DNA of 64,000 bases, taken from the NCBI GenBank assembly GCA_032871835.1, contig CM065298.1, positions 14,203,096 through 14,267,095 on the forward strand. Reading direction: 5' to 3'. This document shows positions 1-12,202 of this stretch, in pieces (the stretch's first letter is position 1; the number at the start of each line of letters is the position of its first letter). Both the position numbers and the translations under genes were made by a program. Under the pieces are notes generated by a model. It did not search any database. It saw only the letters and a program-made list of their open reading frames with translations, and had not been told where the DNA came from. The DNA is from Dipteronia dyeriana (taxonomy: Eukaryota > Streptophyta > Magnoliopsida > Sapindales > Sapindaceae).

Positions 1-3000
1 CATGATCACTTTTCTATACTCCATCTCCCCTTCCATTGCTTTCATTCATATATTCACTTAGTAGATATAAGTGATAGTTCAATTCTAAAATCTTTGGCTC
101 ATCACTGTCAAGTGAAGTAATCATCGAAAAATTCCATTTCAATCTCTGAAAGATGAAATGGGATAATTTGGTGATTATGTCCACGAGTACGTAAATTATT
201 ACAGTGGCTGATTTAACAGCTGTTTCACTCTCACTAAGGATGAAAGATCCATGAGGATTTCTACTCCTACTAGGGTGTAGATTTCCACTTCCACTTCCAC
301 TAGGGATGAAAGATCCATTTAGAATTCCACTCCCACTAGGGATGGATGATCAAGTTAAAATTTTAATTTACCGCCACTCGTATATTAACACAGATCATCT
401 AATTCTAAAATTAGATATCTATATTAAATTCATTTCTACTAAGAAATTCATTCTCTAATAATGACATCTTGTGATTCAAATTCAGTCACACTTCTATCTA
501 ATTATACATCATCGTTTATTTAATCCTTTGGAATGCACAGAGTATCAAATAAAAATACAAATTCTCTTCTTGCATCCAATTTCTCATTTCTATAAGATGG
601 ATTATAAACATAATCTGCATACCCCTAGGGCTGTAGATTAGTCAGACCAGGCAACCTACCTGTCCAGAATTCATATGGTGTAGAAGTGTTTGATTAAAAT
701 GGAACATGATTAAGTAAGTAGGCAGCAATAAACATATCTTCTAGTAAGATACTAAATAATTCATTTGTGTCATCGCAGACTTAACTATTTCTAACATTAT
801 TTAATTCCTTATTTCCGCTAAACTATTTTGTTGCGGAGTTCTAGGAATAAATAAATATCTTTATATATCTTTCTTATTAAACAATTCCTTGAACTGTTCA
901 GAAAGATATTTACGTACTCGGTTTATTCTTTAAAACTCAAAAAAGTTTATCATCTAATATGATCCTCTACCAAACAATCTGAATGCAATCCAATGCTTTC
1001 GATTTATGAGATATCAAATAGATATGACCGAGACATCAAAGATATTAATGAATGTAACTAGATAAGAAATTTCAATCTAGTCTTTACACTCATTCAATCA
1101 CAAATGTAATAATGAATTAGTTGCAATGAAATTTCTGATCTAATTCTTTATTAGATGGTTTTCTAGTTATTTTTCTTGCTAGATACCTTTAAGATAAATG
1201 AGTCATATTAGTCATACTTGACTGATATACTCATTTTATCTAGTTCAACATGACTTAATCTACCATGCCAAAATATCCGCACCATTACCATTGTAATGAT
1301 TGAAAAACAAACAAAATTACAATCGTCTCTACTGACGTATAATTCTATAAAACCATTAAATTATCAAGTACCATATGAATATAATTTTAGCAAATTATAT
1401 TCATATAACCATCATGATCATTAATGATAACCCGAATCAATGAGGATAACCACGAACATTGTTAGATCTCAAGTGTATATTAGAACATCATGGAGTCTAA
1501 ATTTAGGCTACCATGCAAACCCAGTTTGTTGGTACTAAACTCCAAAAAAAAATGTTCTAACACATATACATCTTGTCTCTAATAATCTAACTATACTCAA
1601 AGTGTGATTTACAGTTTCTTGTTGGATGTTATGTTTTTACTTATCCACCGTCCACAATGGACGAGATTCAAAAGAAAATACGTAACTAGAAACTTAAACA
1701 TAACTTAACAAATTCTTAAGTTTGGATTTTACTTTTTTCGACTCAACGTATTTTTGAGTGAAAATGACCCATCTTGTCATAATCGCAACAAGTTATTTGA
1801 GTTTAGCTCTTCCTCAATTCGTTATCCCTCAACTTCTTGTATATTCCGATCTAAGATTAAGTGGTTATGACTAGATTCTCTTCTCCTTTTGGAAATAACT
1901 ATTTCCACTAATATGCTCAAAACAAAAAGTTTTATGCAAGTTGGAATCTTTCATATAAAATTGGCTAGAATCATAAGCCGCATTTAGGCGCTCATCTTCT
2001 ACTACCAAAATGACGCGATCGAAACGTGTCATATTAATTTTATATATTCCAACTATCAAAAGAGAGCAGATCATTTAGTCGGTGTATAATGTTTTATATT
2101 CTTATTGGAGGCTGCCACTAATTTTGGCACTTCTTATAAGTACTCTAAAACTTGATACCGTACATACTAAATTTTAGTACTCAAAATGCTACTAAAAATT
2201 TCTCTTCAAGACAAAACTCTGAAAGGTAAACCACTTTACTTAAATCATATTGTACTTGTAAAACATACATGTGAAATTACTATTTAACTTACTCCGCAAC
2301 ATGATGCGAGTAATTTAACTTATGGCTTGATAAGCCTTCACATCTTGTATGTCGAGCAATAAGTACTATGCTGAAGTTCAATCATGATTCATGTTATAGT
2401 CTCAAAAGTTGTATACTCTTAAAATACACTAAATCTTTTCGTATCTATTCCTAGATTACAAGACTTAGTTTATCGCAATCAAATTGGCCACAATATTATA
2501 GATATATAATCTATATTTTATGATAATCTATGTATAGACCTACAATCTACTATGCAAGCATATTAATTTTAAAAAATACACATATTTAATTTTGCTGCAA
2601 ACGTTGACCGAACAAATGATGAAACAATTTAAGGAACAGAATCGAAAAATTCGTCAAAGCGTCTAATTACCATCCGTTTCCAAAAATGTAATCATCATTA
2701 ATTTAGTACTTTGCGCAAAAATCTAATTCTAATATTGTACTCAACAATTTAGAATTTCCAAAACAAGTGATCATATAAATAACAGAAGAATACAATGCAC
2801 AAGTCCCAACAAAATATTTTATGGGTCAAACCGTTTTTACTACAAAGTAAATAAACCAAAATTATTTACTATAGAGTGGTTTATTAAAACCACAGTATTT
2901 TCTCAAAATACGTGACTTTGCATGCTATTCATTCTATACATTTTATAATTATATCGATCATCACTGAGAAAGACTCTCTGAGTCTTCACAACTCATCTAA

Positions 3001-4904
3001 TTGTCATTTTCTTAAAATATTTGATCATCTTTCGCGTGTGCAATAACTCATATGCCTAGCACTATGAATATTCATTGTGGATGTAGTAGATCGCCTCACA
3101 TTCCCAAGAATGTAACGCTTCTCTATGATTTCTATTTCACACGCTATATGACCAAAATACATCGTGGTACTTTACTCTAGCTTTTCCAACCTTATAGATC
3201 TATTAACTCTTCGGAAAATTTCATTAAAAGACTATCTACTGCATCTCTCCACATAAAAGCACGAGTCGTTGACTGAGGCTATATGTCATTAATAAGATTT
3301 ATGAAATCTTCTCCATTAAGACGTATGAGATAATGCAGATTTATTCTAAAAATTTTCTAACTCATTTAGAAAAAATTGTATTTTAATAACCTTATACATT
3401 TCCAATGTATATTCTAATCAAACTTCTTTTTCCTGATTGCATAATTAATTAGACAGAGAATTTTAAACGAAGGCCTTTCAATATATATAGCTCCCACTGA
3501 AGCTAAATTTCGGTGGCCAAATTTTTCACAGGAAAATTCAATGACGGTTAGAAAATAGTGCTAAAAGTCATACTGGAAAAATCTACGGTGGCTGAAAATA
3601 CCATCGGAAACCATCTTTGACATCCGCACGGGAGACTGTCATCAGAAACCGTGCCAGAAACCTTAACCAGAAACCGTGCCAGAAACCTTAACCTGAAACC
3701 GTCACCAAAAATCATGCTAGAAACTGTCAGTGGAATCCACAACAAAAGTTGTCACTTGAATTCGTGCTTGAATCCGTCTTATTAAAAATCTCAATCGGAA
3801 TTTATAGGGCATTAATTCAGCTCCCATTTGAGTGAAACACATCGATGGAATTAATAAAAAAAATGAAATTAAAAAAAATATGTTTTTTTATCACTGACAA
3901 ACCGCCATCAGTCGCCGAAAAACCATTTTATGATCGCCGAAAAACCACTTTTGGTCACCGGAAAACCATTTATTGGTCACCGGAAAACATCGCTGGACTA
4001 TTCACCGACCACCGGAAACGTCTCTAGAAAACGTGCCTGTCGATGTACCAGAACCTGCCCAATCGGTGATGATGTGGCACAAGTATTTGTTTCGAAAGTC
4101 TGAAACGTTGCCGGCAACTTCCCCCGTGGCCGGAAACCGTCAACGGTTTCTTTCAAACATATCGACGCCACGTGTCAAAGTGAGAATGGGCCACTTGTCA
4201 CAAAAGACAAAAGATTCGCCACTTGTCATCTTCTGGTGAGTCCATATGTCAACACCAGTGCCACTTATGCATGGAATGCCAATGCCCAGTCGCGCCGGAG
4301 GAGAGTGAGACGCACTCGTCGTTGTCCCAGACGTTTCCGAGCATGGGACCACCACCATCCGACTCCAAATTTCATTTAATTCCATGTATGCCCTTAAGTA
4401 CGACGTTTGGATTAGGGGTGAAACACACTCTCCGATCATAGGAGAGTGGAACATGTTCTTCATGTTCTTCACCCACATTCAAGAACAAAATAAGTTTCCA
4501 GATTTTGATTTCGAACATAAATATTCGAAATCATCTATCTCCCTCGTTTATTAACCAAATTGTGAAAATGACCTATCGTTGGAAAGCTATTGAAAGGCTC
4601 TATCTAATGGTACCATGATCACAAAGAAACAAAAAAAATGACAATAAAATTCGAACCCTATATCAGTCACGGGTTCTGTATATAATTCTTCAAAATTATC
4701 TCAATTTTGAAGTTATAACATGGCAATAATCTCCAGAACATATAATCACATATATATATGTATACAATCATGCCATTTCAAATGAAAAATAACAAGTGTA
4801 TGGTGTTGTGCCATTATCGAATTGTGAAGCATTCAAAACGTGAAAGACAATTCCTAAGCATAACATTTCTACCAGAATTCAGTCTCAGTCATGCTCTGAT
4901 ACCA
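1..4904 (-). mobile_element. Decayed Ty1/copia retrotransposon, internal region (left-truncated by window)
   Basis: Read on the minus strand, about 846 to 811 encodes a degenerate version of the copia integrase signature (R-T-P-Q-Q-N-S-L-A-E). About 715 to 560 follows with a T-P-Y-E-F-W-T-G-R-L-P stretch and a K-L-D-A-R stretch, both typical of the integrase C-terminal half. Stops and frameshifts break every frame, so no protein is made. The primer-binding site abuts an LTR at 4906, so gag and protease relics should lie between about 4890 and 1700. Reverse transcriptase and RNase H would lie left of base 1. Stretches at 3560-3760 and 3890-4080 are imperfect repeats around GCCGGAAAACC. The copia assignment is firm; internal domain limits are not. 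Confidence 0.8.
4893..4904 (-). other. Copia primer-binding site
   Basis: The plus strand reads GCTCTGATACCA, the complement of TGGTATCAGAGC. This is the usual plant copia primer-binding site, pairing with the 3' part of initiator tRNA-Met. It lies one base from the LTR start and fixes the element orientation as minus. Confidence 0.85.
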
Positions 4905-4905
4905 A

Positions 4906-5563
4906 TGTAAATAATATTCTATATAAACAAAACGAATTCGGATTACTGTTCACCATCGAAAATCAGAATTCCAGCAGAAACGGGATCGAACACCTGGAAC
5001 TATATCAGCGGTCGGAGGACGATCACATCATCGGAAAGCCCCCTCTGATCACAATGCATGTTACCCACACTTTGATTATAGATGGGAGAAAATTCTACAG
5101 ATTTTCTCCACATCTCTAACTTGTATATTCTCTGTATTTTGTTCTCTGATGAACACATGCACATATGCATTATTGCATGCAATACTCTCTTACACACACA
5201 TCCATTTGCATTGCATAGCACACACACATGCCTTTGCATTTCCCATGCACATACAATACATTCCATGCATACATTTTCAATAACGTATTGTGTATATATT
5301 TTGTATATCAGTTTCTTAACTGATACTTATACCACAAAAAACTGCTCATGCAGTTATAGCAATTTGGTACATGGGCTTTGCATGTATTGGGCTTTGTATA
5401 TATGTCATGGGCTTGGGTTTGGTCCACTTGGGTGTATAATGAGTCTCCAACCCATACCCAAATATATCAATAGTTCCGAAACTGATTATACGATTACGAT
5501 TACGATTACGATTACGGTTACGGTTACGGTTCATTTCACACGATTCGAACCCAACCGTAGCCA
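4906..5563 (-). repeat. 5' LTR of the copia element
   Basis: The LTR begins with TGTAAATAATA directly after the primer-binding site. Its far end is uncertain. It may stop at ...TTTCACA (5540), which mirrors the TGT start, or at ...GTAGCCA (5563), just before the segmental duplication begins. The partner LTR is outside the window, so neither the target-site duplication nor the age can be read. The region contains an ATTACG/GTTACG hexamer array and several translated frames without family resemblance. Confidence 0.6.
5487..5531. repeat. Hexamer microsatellite (ATTACG, then GTTACG)
   Basis: There are about seven tandem 6-base units. The unit changes from ATTACG to GTTACG part-way, so one base substitution was spread by repeat expansion. 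It lies inside the copia LTR. Confidence 0.9.
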
Positions 5564-5565
5564 TG

Positions 5566-6532
5566 TCTACTCCAGGCACGTTGATGATTACATTTTTGTG
5601 TCTTTTAATGGACTCCCAAGATTAATAGTTTAACTCCCAACTTTACGAGTTTAACTCTGAATCTGACCACTGGGAGTTTATTAAAAGACAAATATTCACA
5701 TCATGATCATCCGCGATATGGAAGCTCCCAACATGATCCATAATGGAACATTAACTATACTACTAGCTGTAATAAATTCTAGTATAAAATCACAGAGCCA
5801 GTGGAGTGGTTCTCTCAAAATTACCTATCAAATAGTGGTTCTTTCAAATCAATCAACCCTTATTATTTCATAATCGATATAATAACCACGTCCTAAATTA
5901 CAAACTCATAACAATTAAGGAAACTTGATAATGCAAAAGAGTATATCACATCTTGTGGCGACGACTCGAACCTGGGACATTATGAGGCCGAATGAGCATC
6001 TTTTACAATGAAGCCAAGAGTTTATTAACATCATAAAATTTTCTATAATCTTAGAAAAGATTCTACTTAAATAAATAATGTAACAAAAATTCATTAGGTG
6101 ATACAGGCCACAAACTAAACAAAATCAAAATCATTACTTGGCCTTCATAGGAGGCAATTTTTATACATTTTGATCAGAGACCTACACCTCTGCCCATAAC
6201 AATATAACATAACCACGTATATTTCTTTCTACGAAACCTATCCACTTCTGCAAATTGATGCCATTGTTTTCTTTGCCTAGTGTTATGCTACAGCAGCAAA
6301 AGAGCAAGCTTCAAAATACTCGGAAACAAAACACCATATTCTGCTTAACCTTTGACTTTCCAACTCCCCTTAACGACGAATAGAGAATAAAACAGATATT
6401 GATAAGCAAGCAGTAGACTGATCAAGGAGGCATAAGAGACACAGCATCCCAAGTGCCCAGATGAGGTTCCCTACATCTGAATTCAATCTCTTCCGCTTCC
6501 TCTTATATCTCAAATGACCAATCTATGTTCTC
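5566..6532. repeat. Segmental duplication copy A (partner 32945-34142)
   Basis: This stretch matches 32945-34142 nearly base for base from the shared GGCACGTTGATGATT to CAATCTATGTTC, with sparse differences. Copy A lacks about 285 bp that copy B has after the shared AGCAAGCTTCAAAATACTC. It has about 40 extra bases near 5955-5992 that resemble a tRNA T-arm (GGTTCGAGTC on the minus strand). The right end is a sharp breakpoint into the TauE-like relic. In B the same segment lies downstream of the acidic-protein gene. I infer that A is a derived, deleted copy; the direction is not proven. Confidence 0.9.
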
Positions 6533-6627
6533 ACAAGTCCTTCAAAAGGCTGAATCATCTCTAGACAGTTTTCGGAAAAATGAAAGAAATTCCTGAAGAT
6601 AATAAAAGTTCAAGTTGTTTGTCTTAC

Positions 6628-7165
6628 ATTTCCACCAACACCTCCCACGCTCCCACATGCTGCTCCGAAAAATGCGATCATCGAACCAACCACAATTTTC
6701 CAGCCAATTTTCATGTCCTGTGAACTCAATTTCACAACTTATAAATTCTATAAGCCATATATAGCTCCAATTCATGCATACTCTAATTTCATAAAACTGA
6801 ACACACACAACATACAGACAAACAAACTTATCTGTTAAGTGTGGTGCTACATAAACTGTGTTTTCAGATTGCTGTATAGTTTCTGAAACATTTAAAAAGA
6901 AACAACTAGAAAAGGTAGAAATTGAACTTACAGACCAAACATGTACGTAACCTGATCGAATCTTCAGAGTTGATGATATTTTCATTACTTGATTAATCTG
7001 AACTTTTTCCTATTCATAATTTTGAGCTTTGGCTTCTGATTTCAAACTTGGTTCTGCCGAAACAACAACAGACATTGAAGCTACAAAAAGTAGACCAATC
7101 AACACTGCTGCTATCATCAACCTCAATCTCACTCCCAAACACAATTTTGATACAACCACAGCCAT
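6628..7165 (-). pseudogene. TauE/SafE sulfite-exporter-like gene, truncated 5' relic (two exons)
   Basis: Exon 1 (7165-6932) begins M-A-V-V-V-S-K, has a hydrophobic signal-anchor-like stretch ending V-S-A-E, and ends with H-V-W-S before a GTAAGT donor. Exon 2 (6717-6628) follows a CACAG acceptor in the same phase. It encodes [14 protein letters not shown], then [14 protein letters not shown], the first membrane segment and glycine signature of plant TauE/SafE transporters. These are membrane proteins of roughly 450-490 residues proposed to move sulfite or other anions. Here an in-frame TAG at codon 52 (7012-7010) breaks exon 1. All later exons are missing, because intron 2 runs into segmental duplication A at about 6532. 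An upstream ATG at 7207 would add 14 residues but is less typical. Family identification is good; the locus cannot make a transporter. Confidence 0.75.
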
Positions 7166-7340
7166 CTCTTCAAAATATGACCAAAACAAGGAAGAAAACA
7201 CCAGCAAAACTCAAAATTGAACACGACCCAGTTCCTGTTTACAGAATTTGTGTCTGGAGTAGACTTGAAAGACACCAGAAACAAAACAAGATTTTGTCTA
7301 CAAGAGAGCTATTGGCTGCATGTTCATTCTAGCTAGGGAA

Positions 7341-7670
7341 TAGAACTATAATACATATACAAGTTAGAAACCATGGTTGACTCTACCAGAAATAATAGTA
7401 TAGTTATTGAAACTGCTAAAAATACGTGGAAATTTATTCTAAAAAAATGTACTTTAAACGATGAAAAGGAACTCTGTATTCATCAGTGTTTGTGTGAATG
7501 TGAAGTTTCTAAGAATCTTTCTGTGTCACTTTCTTCCAGTACTATTGGTCCCGTTTTCTGTGTGACTTTTTCGTAATGTAAAACAGTTAATTCACTCAAT
7601 AATGTCTCCTAAATTATTGCATAATTGTTTTTGTCTCCATCTTCTTGTTAAGGGATGGCTGGCCACTGTT
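7341..7670. other. Unclassified intergenic DNA
   Basis: I see no gene or clear repeat. An open frame at 7373-7576 (+, 67 codons) has no family resemblance and no splice context. Confidence 0.5.
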
Positions 7671-8590
7671 GAGAAATCAATACTTCCAAGGATCTGAATT
7701 CGCACTGACCAATGTGGTTTGATAGTAAAGGTCGTTCATTCAGACTAATAATATCGGGAGCGAAGCTAAAAAAAGTAAAATATAATATTTAGCAGGGACC
7801 AAAGTAAAATATTTCAAACTATTTATATATAAAATGTAATTTTTAAAAAAAGAATTTTTAAGGGGGAGCCCCCCTTGGATACGCCCCTTCTGGGTTCAAA
7901 TTGCTGCATAAAAATAAAAAATAAAAAATAATAATTTAAAAAAAAACATGGATCCTCACTGGTAATGTAGCCAAAAAATGTTTGTTTGGGGACAAGTAAA
8001 CTAATATATAATATTTAGGGGACCAAAGCAAAAATTTTAAAATATTTACATATTATATGTAAATAAAAATTAAAAGAATATTTTGTGGGGATTTGCCCAT
8101 CTTGGGTTAGAAACTTAGAATTGCACCGTAAAAGAAAACCGGACCCTCCCCAGTAATGTAGCCAAAAATGTTTGTTGGCTACATGAGGAATCAATACTTC
8201 CAAGAATCTAAATTCTCACCGTCCAATATCGTTTGGTGGTAAAAGTCATTCATTCAGTCTAATAACATAAAGAATAGAGCTAAAAATGTATAATATAATA
8301 TTTAGGAGTGACCAACGTAAAGTTTTCAAACTATTTACATATAAAATGTAAATTTTTTAAAAGAATATTTAGGCGGGAAGCCCCCCTTGGATAAGCCCCT
8401 CCCGGGTTCAAATTGCAGCATAAAAAAAACATGGATCCTCACTGGTATTGTAGCCAAAAATTGTTTGTTTGGGGACAAGTAAACTAATATTAATTTTTAG
8501 TGGACCAAAAAAAATTACAAAAATATTTACATATTAAATGTAAATTTTAAAATATTTACATGTTAAATGTAAATTCCCCACCCTCTTGTA
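7671..8590. repeat. Tandem degenerate transposon-end repeats
   Basis: A block starting AATCAATACTTCCAAG is repeated at 7671 and 8187. Within it the segments GCCCCCCTTGGAT, GGGTTCAAATTG and GTAGCCAAAAATGTTTGTT recur several times (about 7860, 7960, 8160, 8380, 8450). A related piece sits at 11090-11300. This looks like multiplied terminal or subterminal sequence of an old DNA transposon. No transposase is visible and the family is not certain. Confidence 0.6.
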
Positions 8591-9000
8591 TTGCTGGAGG
8601 GGCGGCCGTCCCAAGCCCCTTTTTTAAAGGGCCCATATGTACATAATTCAGTATTAATCTATGGTCCATTTTTTGTTTTATATCATATTATAAAGGTCCA
8701 TATATTAATTATGAGTATTAGTCAAAAGTTATATATTAAAAAGTTCAAAAGTTAAATTAGACAAAAGAAAATTGGACCAGAACAAAAAAGATCCAAATGA
8801 AATCTTTGATTATGGTTTTTTTATTATTATTATTTCGGACATATCAGTATCTAAAGGTCTATTTTTTGTATGTATTTCTAGCCACCAACGTTTATCTCAA
8901 CTCTTAGCTTTCATTCTTTGAACAGTCAACACTCTAGGTAGGAACCATATTAAATTTTTGCCCCGGGCATTAAATTAGTCAGGACCGGCACTAGCTTGTG
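8591..9000. mobile_element. Possible hAT-like relic
   Basis: GC-rich termini (GGAGGGGCGGCCGTCCC near 8595 and GTCAGGACCGGCACTAG near 8977) frame AT-rich DNA. A similar start (GAGGGGCAGCCGTCTCG) occurs at about 10410. No clean target-site duplication was found, so this is tentative. Confidence 0.3.
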
Positions 9001-9470
9001 TCACTGCACACTTGTAAACTTCATCAACTATTTCCATGTTCAGACTTCAGGATACTGCAATTTCATGACTCCTTGGTATATAAGTTATTGCAATTTCATT
9101 ACTCAATTACTTAATGATATATATAGACAGATACTTCACATGACCAAACTCTCTCGCAATCACTTCATATAATCAATGTATCCCATTTTCCACTCAGAAT
9201 TTTCCTGAGAAACAAGCCGACATACATAAGCATATGTTGAATGAACTACATGAAGAAAAAAAAAAGTGATATTTCTCGCTATTTCCACATTTTCATAAAT
9301 ACCTTAATAAAGATATATACTTTTGTATTATAAATAGTTTAACATGCCTCACATATTATATCACACCTTTTAACTTTTAACCATTTCATTGGTCATATTA
9401 TTTCATGGATTAATAGATATTGTCAGGGAAAAAAACATGAGTTTTCGAGGGGGTACAGTGTGATGCATTT
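9001..9470. other. Unclassified AT-rich DNA
   Basis: I see no coding potential or recognisable repeat in this stretch. Confidence 0.5.
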
Positions 9471-9479
9471 TATTAAATT

Positions 9480-9690
9480 ATTTCAAGATCTCCCATATCT
9501 ATATTAAAGTGTAATGCTTTTTGGTATTTTCTTGTGTTTGTAATTTTTTGGAAAATGGCTTACAATCGGTTTTCAAGGGAAAGGAGTGTGTACAGGACAA
9601 ATTTTCGTCTGGCCAGAGATGATTTTCTTGGCAAGTGAATTAATTCACTTTTTAGAGAATTTCACATATATAAGTGATTAAGATGGTCGA
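9480..9690. repeat. Diverged direct repeat, copy 1
   Basis: It shares ordered blocks with 10130-10345: TTGGTATT, CTGTAATT/TTTGTAATT, GGGAAAGG.GTGTG, TTCGTC/TTCCGTC, AAGTGATTAAGATGGTC/AAGTACTCAAGATGGTC. It may be one end of an old LTR or solo-LTR-like element. The family is unknown. Confidence 0.5.
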
Positions 9691-10053
9691 CCCTCCCATA
9701 TTTTTAGTGGTGTCGATGAAGTGTTGGCGGACAGAGTTACTCGAGGGAAAGATGGTGTTTGATGACAAAGGCTAGACTCAAGTTTGTAGGTGAGCTAGAA
9801 TTTTTTTTGGGTTTCTTGGCGTTTTGAAGTAGGGGTCTGGAGGTGGTGGGTTGTCTGTGGTAGAATTGGCGGTCGTTGCTGCTCTGTTTTTCTCTTGTTA
9901 TTTCTGTCCTGTTTTGTGGTCTTTTTGGTTTGGTATTGGTCAAGTGTTGGTCTGTTTCTATGGGTTTCGGCTTGAATTGCTGGCTTTTGCCTCCATGTTT
10001 TTGTTGTTGATGCTTTGCTTGGCTCATGAATAAAAATTCAAAAAAAAAAAAAA
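9691..10053 (+). mobile_element. Possible LINE-type retroposon 3' end with poly(A) tail
   Basis: A T- and G-rich stretch ends CTCATGAATAAAAATTC followed by a run of A (10039-10052). This is the layout of 3' ends of plant LINEs, truncated at their 5' side. It sits inside the spacing between the two 9480/10130 direct repeats. No reverse transcriptase is present and the target-site duplication is unclear, so a processed retroposon is an alternative. Confidence 0.35.
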
Positions 10054-10129
10054 TATAGTGGGCCCTCATTTGGGCTCCAACAAGCCTTAAATGCTTATGA
10101 GAATAAAAGCTTTTCATTTTATTTTAATT

Positions 10130-10345
10130 ATTTCATAATTTATTAGTTTGAAGTTTCATTTAACTTGAATTTCTTATTAAACTGTAATGATTCTTGGTAT
10201 TGTACTGCATCTGTAATTAAAAAAAATTGGACAGGGGTACCTACGGTTTTCAGGGGAAAGGTGTGTGCAATACACATTTCCGTCCGGTGGGAATTCATTC
10301 CATTCTGGCGCTTTTACATTTATAAGTACTCAAGATGGTCTCAAC
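10130..10345. repeat. Diverged direct repeat, copy 2
   Basis: Partner of 9480-9690 in the same orientation. See the shared blocks listed there. Confidence 0.5.
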
Positions 10346-10399
10346 AGACCCATAATGCTTACAAAGAACATGTGGTCTCAATCTAAATGTAAGATCCAA

Positions 10400-10880
10400 A
10401 TGGACTACTAGAGGGGCAGCCGTCTCGCGCCCCTTTATTAAAAGATCAGATTTTCATGTCTTGAATATTAATTTAACGGTCCATTTTCATTCCATATTAG
10501 TTTAGGGTCTATTTTTATTTTTATATGTTTTGAGGATTAGTTTAAGGGTCATTTTTATTTTATTTCAGATTATAAATATCTAAATATTTGTTTTGAGTAT
10601 TGGTCCAAATATTTAGGATTAAATAAGCCTATAAAAAGCTTAAAAGTTAAAACAACAAATTAAATAAATTGGGTCGGGACAAGCAAAGTCCAAAAAGAAA
10701 TGTTTGCTTTTGATATATCATTTCTTTCAACCACTCAACTCTCAACGCCCCAAGTTAACACCCTATTTTTTACTCATAACTCATCTCTCTTCTTCAAACT
10801 TCCTCTGTTCCAGTTCAGTGTTCCTCATTTGAGTCATTTCACTTAAATTTTCAACTTTTAGTTACAAATTCTTTCGGATA

Positions 10881-10920
<40 letters not shown>

Positions 10921-11340
10921 ATATATAAATTATATATAATCCTATTATGCTAATTTTGTTTCTGATTTAGATTTTTTTTTTTCAATTTTTATTCTCAGTT
11001 TTTATTTTTTTTCTCATTTGATATGTCATGGACCCAATTTCCATTTTCAAAATTTTCATCTCGAGCCCCAGAAACGTCAGGGCCAGCTCTGGGGCAGCCT
11101 CCCTTGGATTTGCCCCTCCTGGGTCCGAATTGCACCATAAAAGAAAATTGGATCCTCACGGGTAATGTAGCCAAAAATGTTTGTTTATGAGCCAGCATAC
11201 TAATATATATAATATTTAGAGGGGTCAAAATAAGATATGTTAAATGTAAAATTGTTTTAAAGAATATTTAATTCCCTTGGATCTGCCCCTCCCCGGTTTG
11301 AATTGAAGCATTAAAAAAAATTCTAGATTCTCATTTGAGC
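10400..11340. other. Degenerate DNA-transposon-like repeats
   Basis: It begins with GAGGGGCAGCCGTCTCG, similar to 8595, and ends with a stretch (11090-11300) that repeats the GCCTCCCTTGGAT / GTAGCCAAAAATGTTTGTTT motifs of 7671-8590. It also contains a (TA)n run at 10884-10914. No transposase or target-site duplication could be assigned. Confidence 0.45.
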
Positions 11341-12200
11341 TTAATTGAAGTTTGATTATTTTATATACATCATACGTTATAGTACTTTGTTTTATACATC
11401 ATTTTTTTCATGGGGAAATTCCAAAATCATCCCTATGATTTCACAAAATACCATTTTCATTATTTACAAATTGACCAAAGTAGTCATTAATATTTTAAGC
11501 ACGTATCAATATTAATCCCTAAATTTCAAAAAACTATAAAAAAAAAATCCATTTTCCGTTACCATCCACTATCAACCTATTAGTTTGACTAGTGAAATGA
11601 CAAAAACACCCTTTTAATCAAAGCAAATCAACTAAAAAATGATATTTTTAATAAATAAAAATATTTAAAATCTCCAACAAAAAAAAAACTTATTCTGATT
11701 CTAAATGCTTAAGATCAAAAGAAAGAATGACATTTTTTCTGTGCAACATTGGATGTTAATTAGTAAATCTCAATCAAATTAGCTTTATAACATGCCAACT
11801 GTCAAGAAAAAGGACCAATAAATTGCATTTACACATTATGTAGCTTGTTTTCCTATTTACTTAAGAAAAAAGAAAGAAATTAAAACTTGTCCTGGTTAAT
11901 AAATACAAAATCATCCATGCAGAAACAACCAAGATGAGTAATTATGATATTTTGTTTTCATCTTCAATAATAATATATATCCAAAAAAAATAATTAGGAT
12001 TCATTTCATTTTCATATCTTTGATCTAATCAATCAAACCAAATTACAAAAACACACTTTCGGTTACTACATGTTTTACATAAACATCTTGCAATCCTTGT
12101 TTGTTTTTAGAACTTTTTCTTTTTGGACTAATTAAATCAAGAAAAGAATAAACCCTCATCTACTTTCCACAAATAAGATTCTGTCAAAATCAAGATTAAC
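11341..12200. other. Unclassified AT-rich intergenic DNA
   Basis: I see no gene. The piece at about 11405-11540 (GAAATTCCAAAATCATCCC onward) resembles the ends of dispersed plant MITEs, but no partner end was found. Confidence 0.4.
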
Positions 12201-12202
12201 AT

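Noticed and set aside
4223..4478. Opposed frames of 72 and 112 codons
   Set aside because: They are in the decayed copia interior, with no gag or other domain and no codon signal.
5082..5633. 183-codon plus-strand frame
   Set aside because: It lies in the copia LTR and crosses CACACA, CATGCA and ATTACG simple repeats; composition and context are non-coding.
7671..8560. Regularly spaced repeats as a possible CRISPR-like array
   Set aside because: The repeats are long, diverged and unequal in spacing, in a plant nuclear context; transposon-end repeats explain them.
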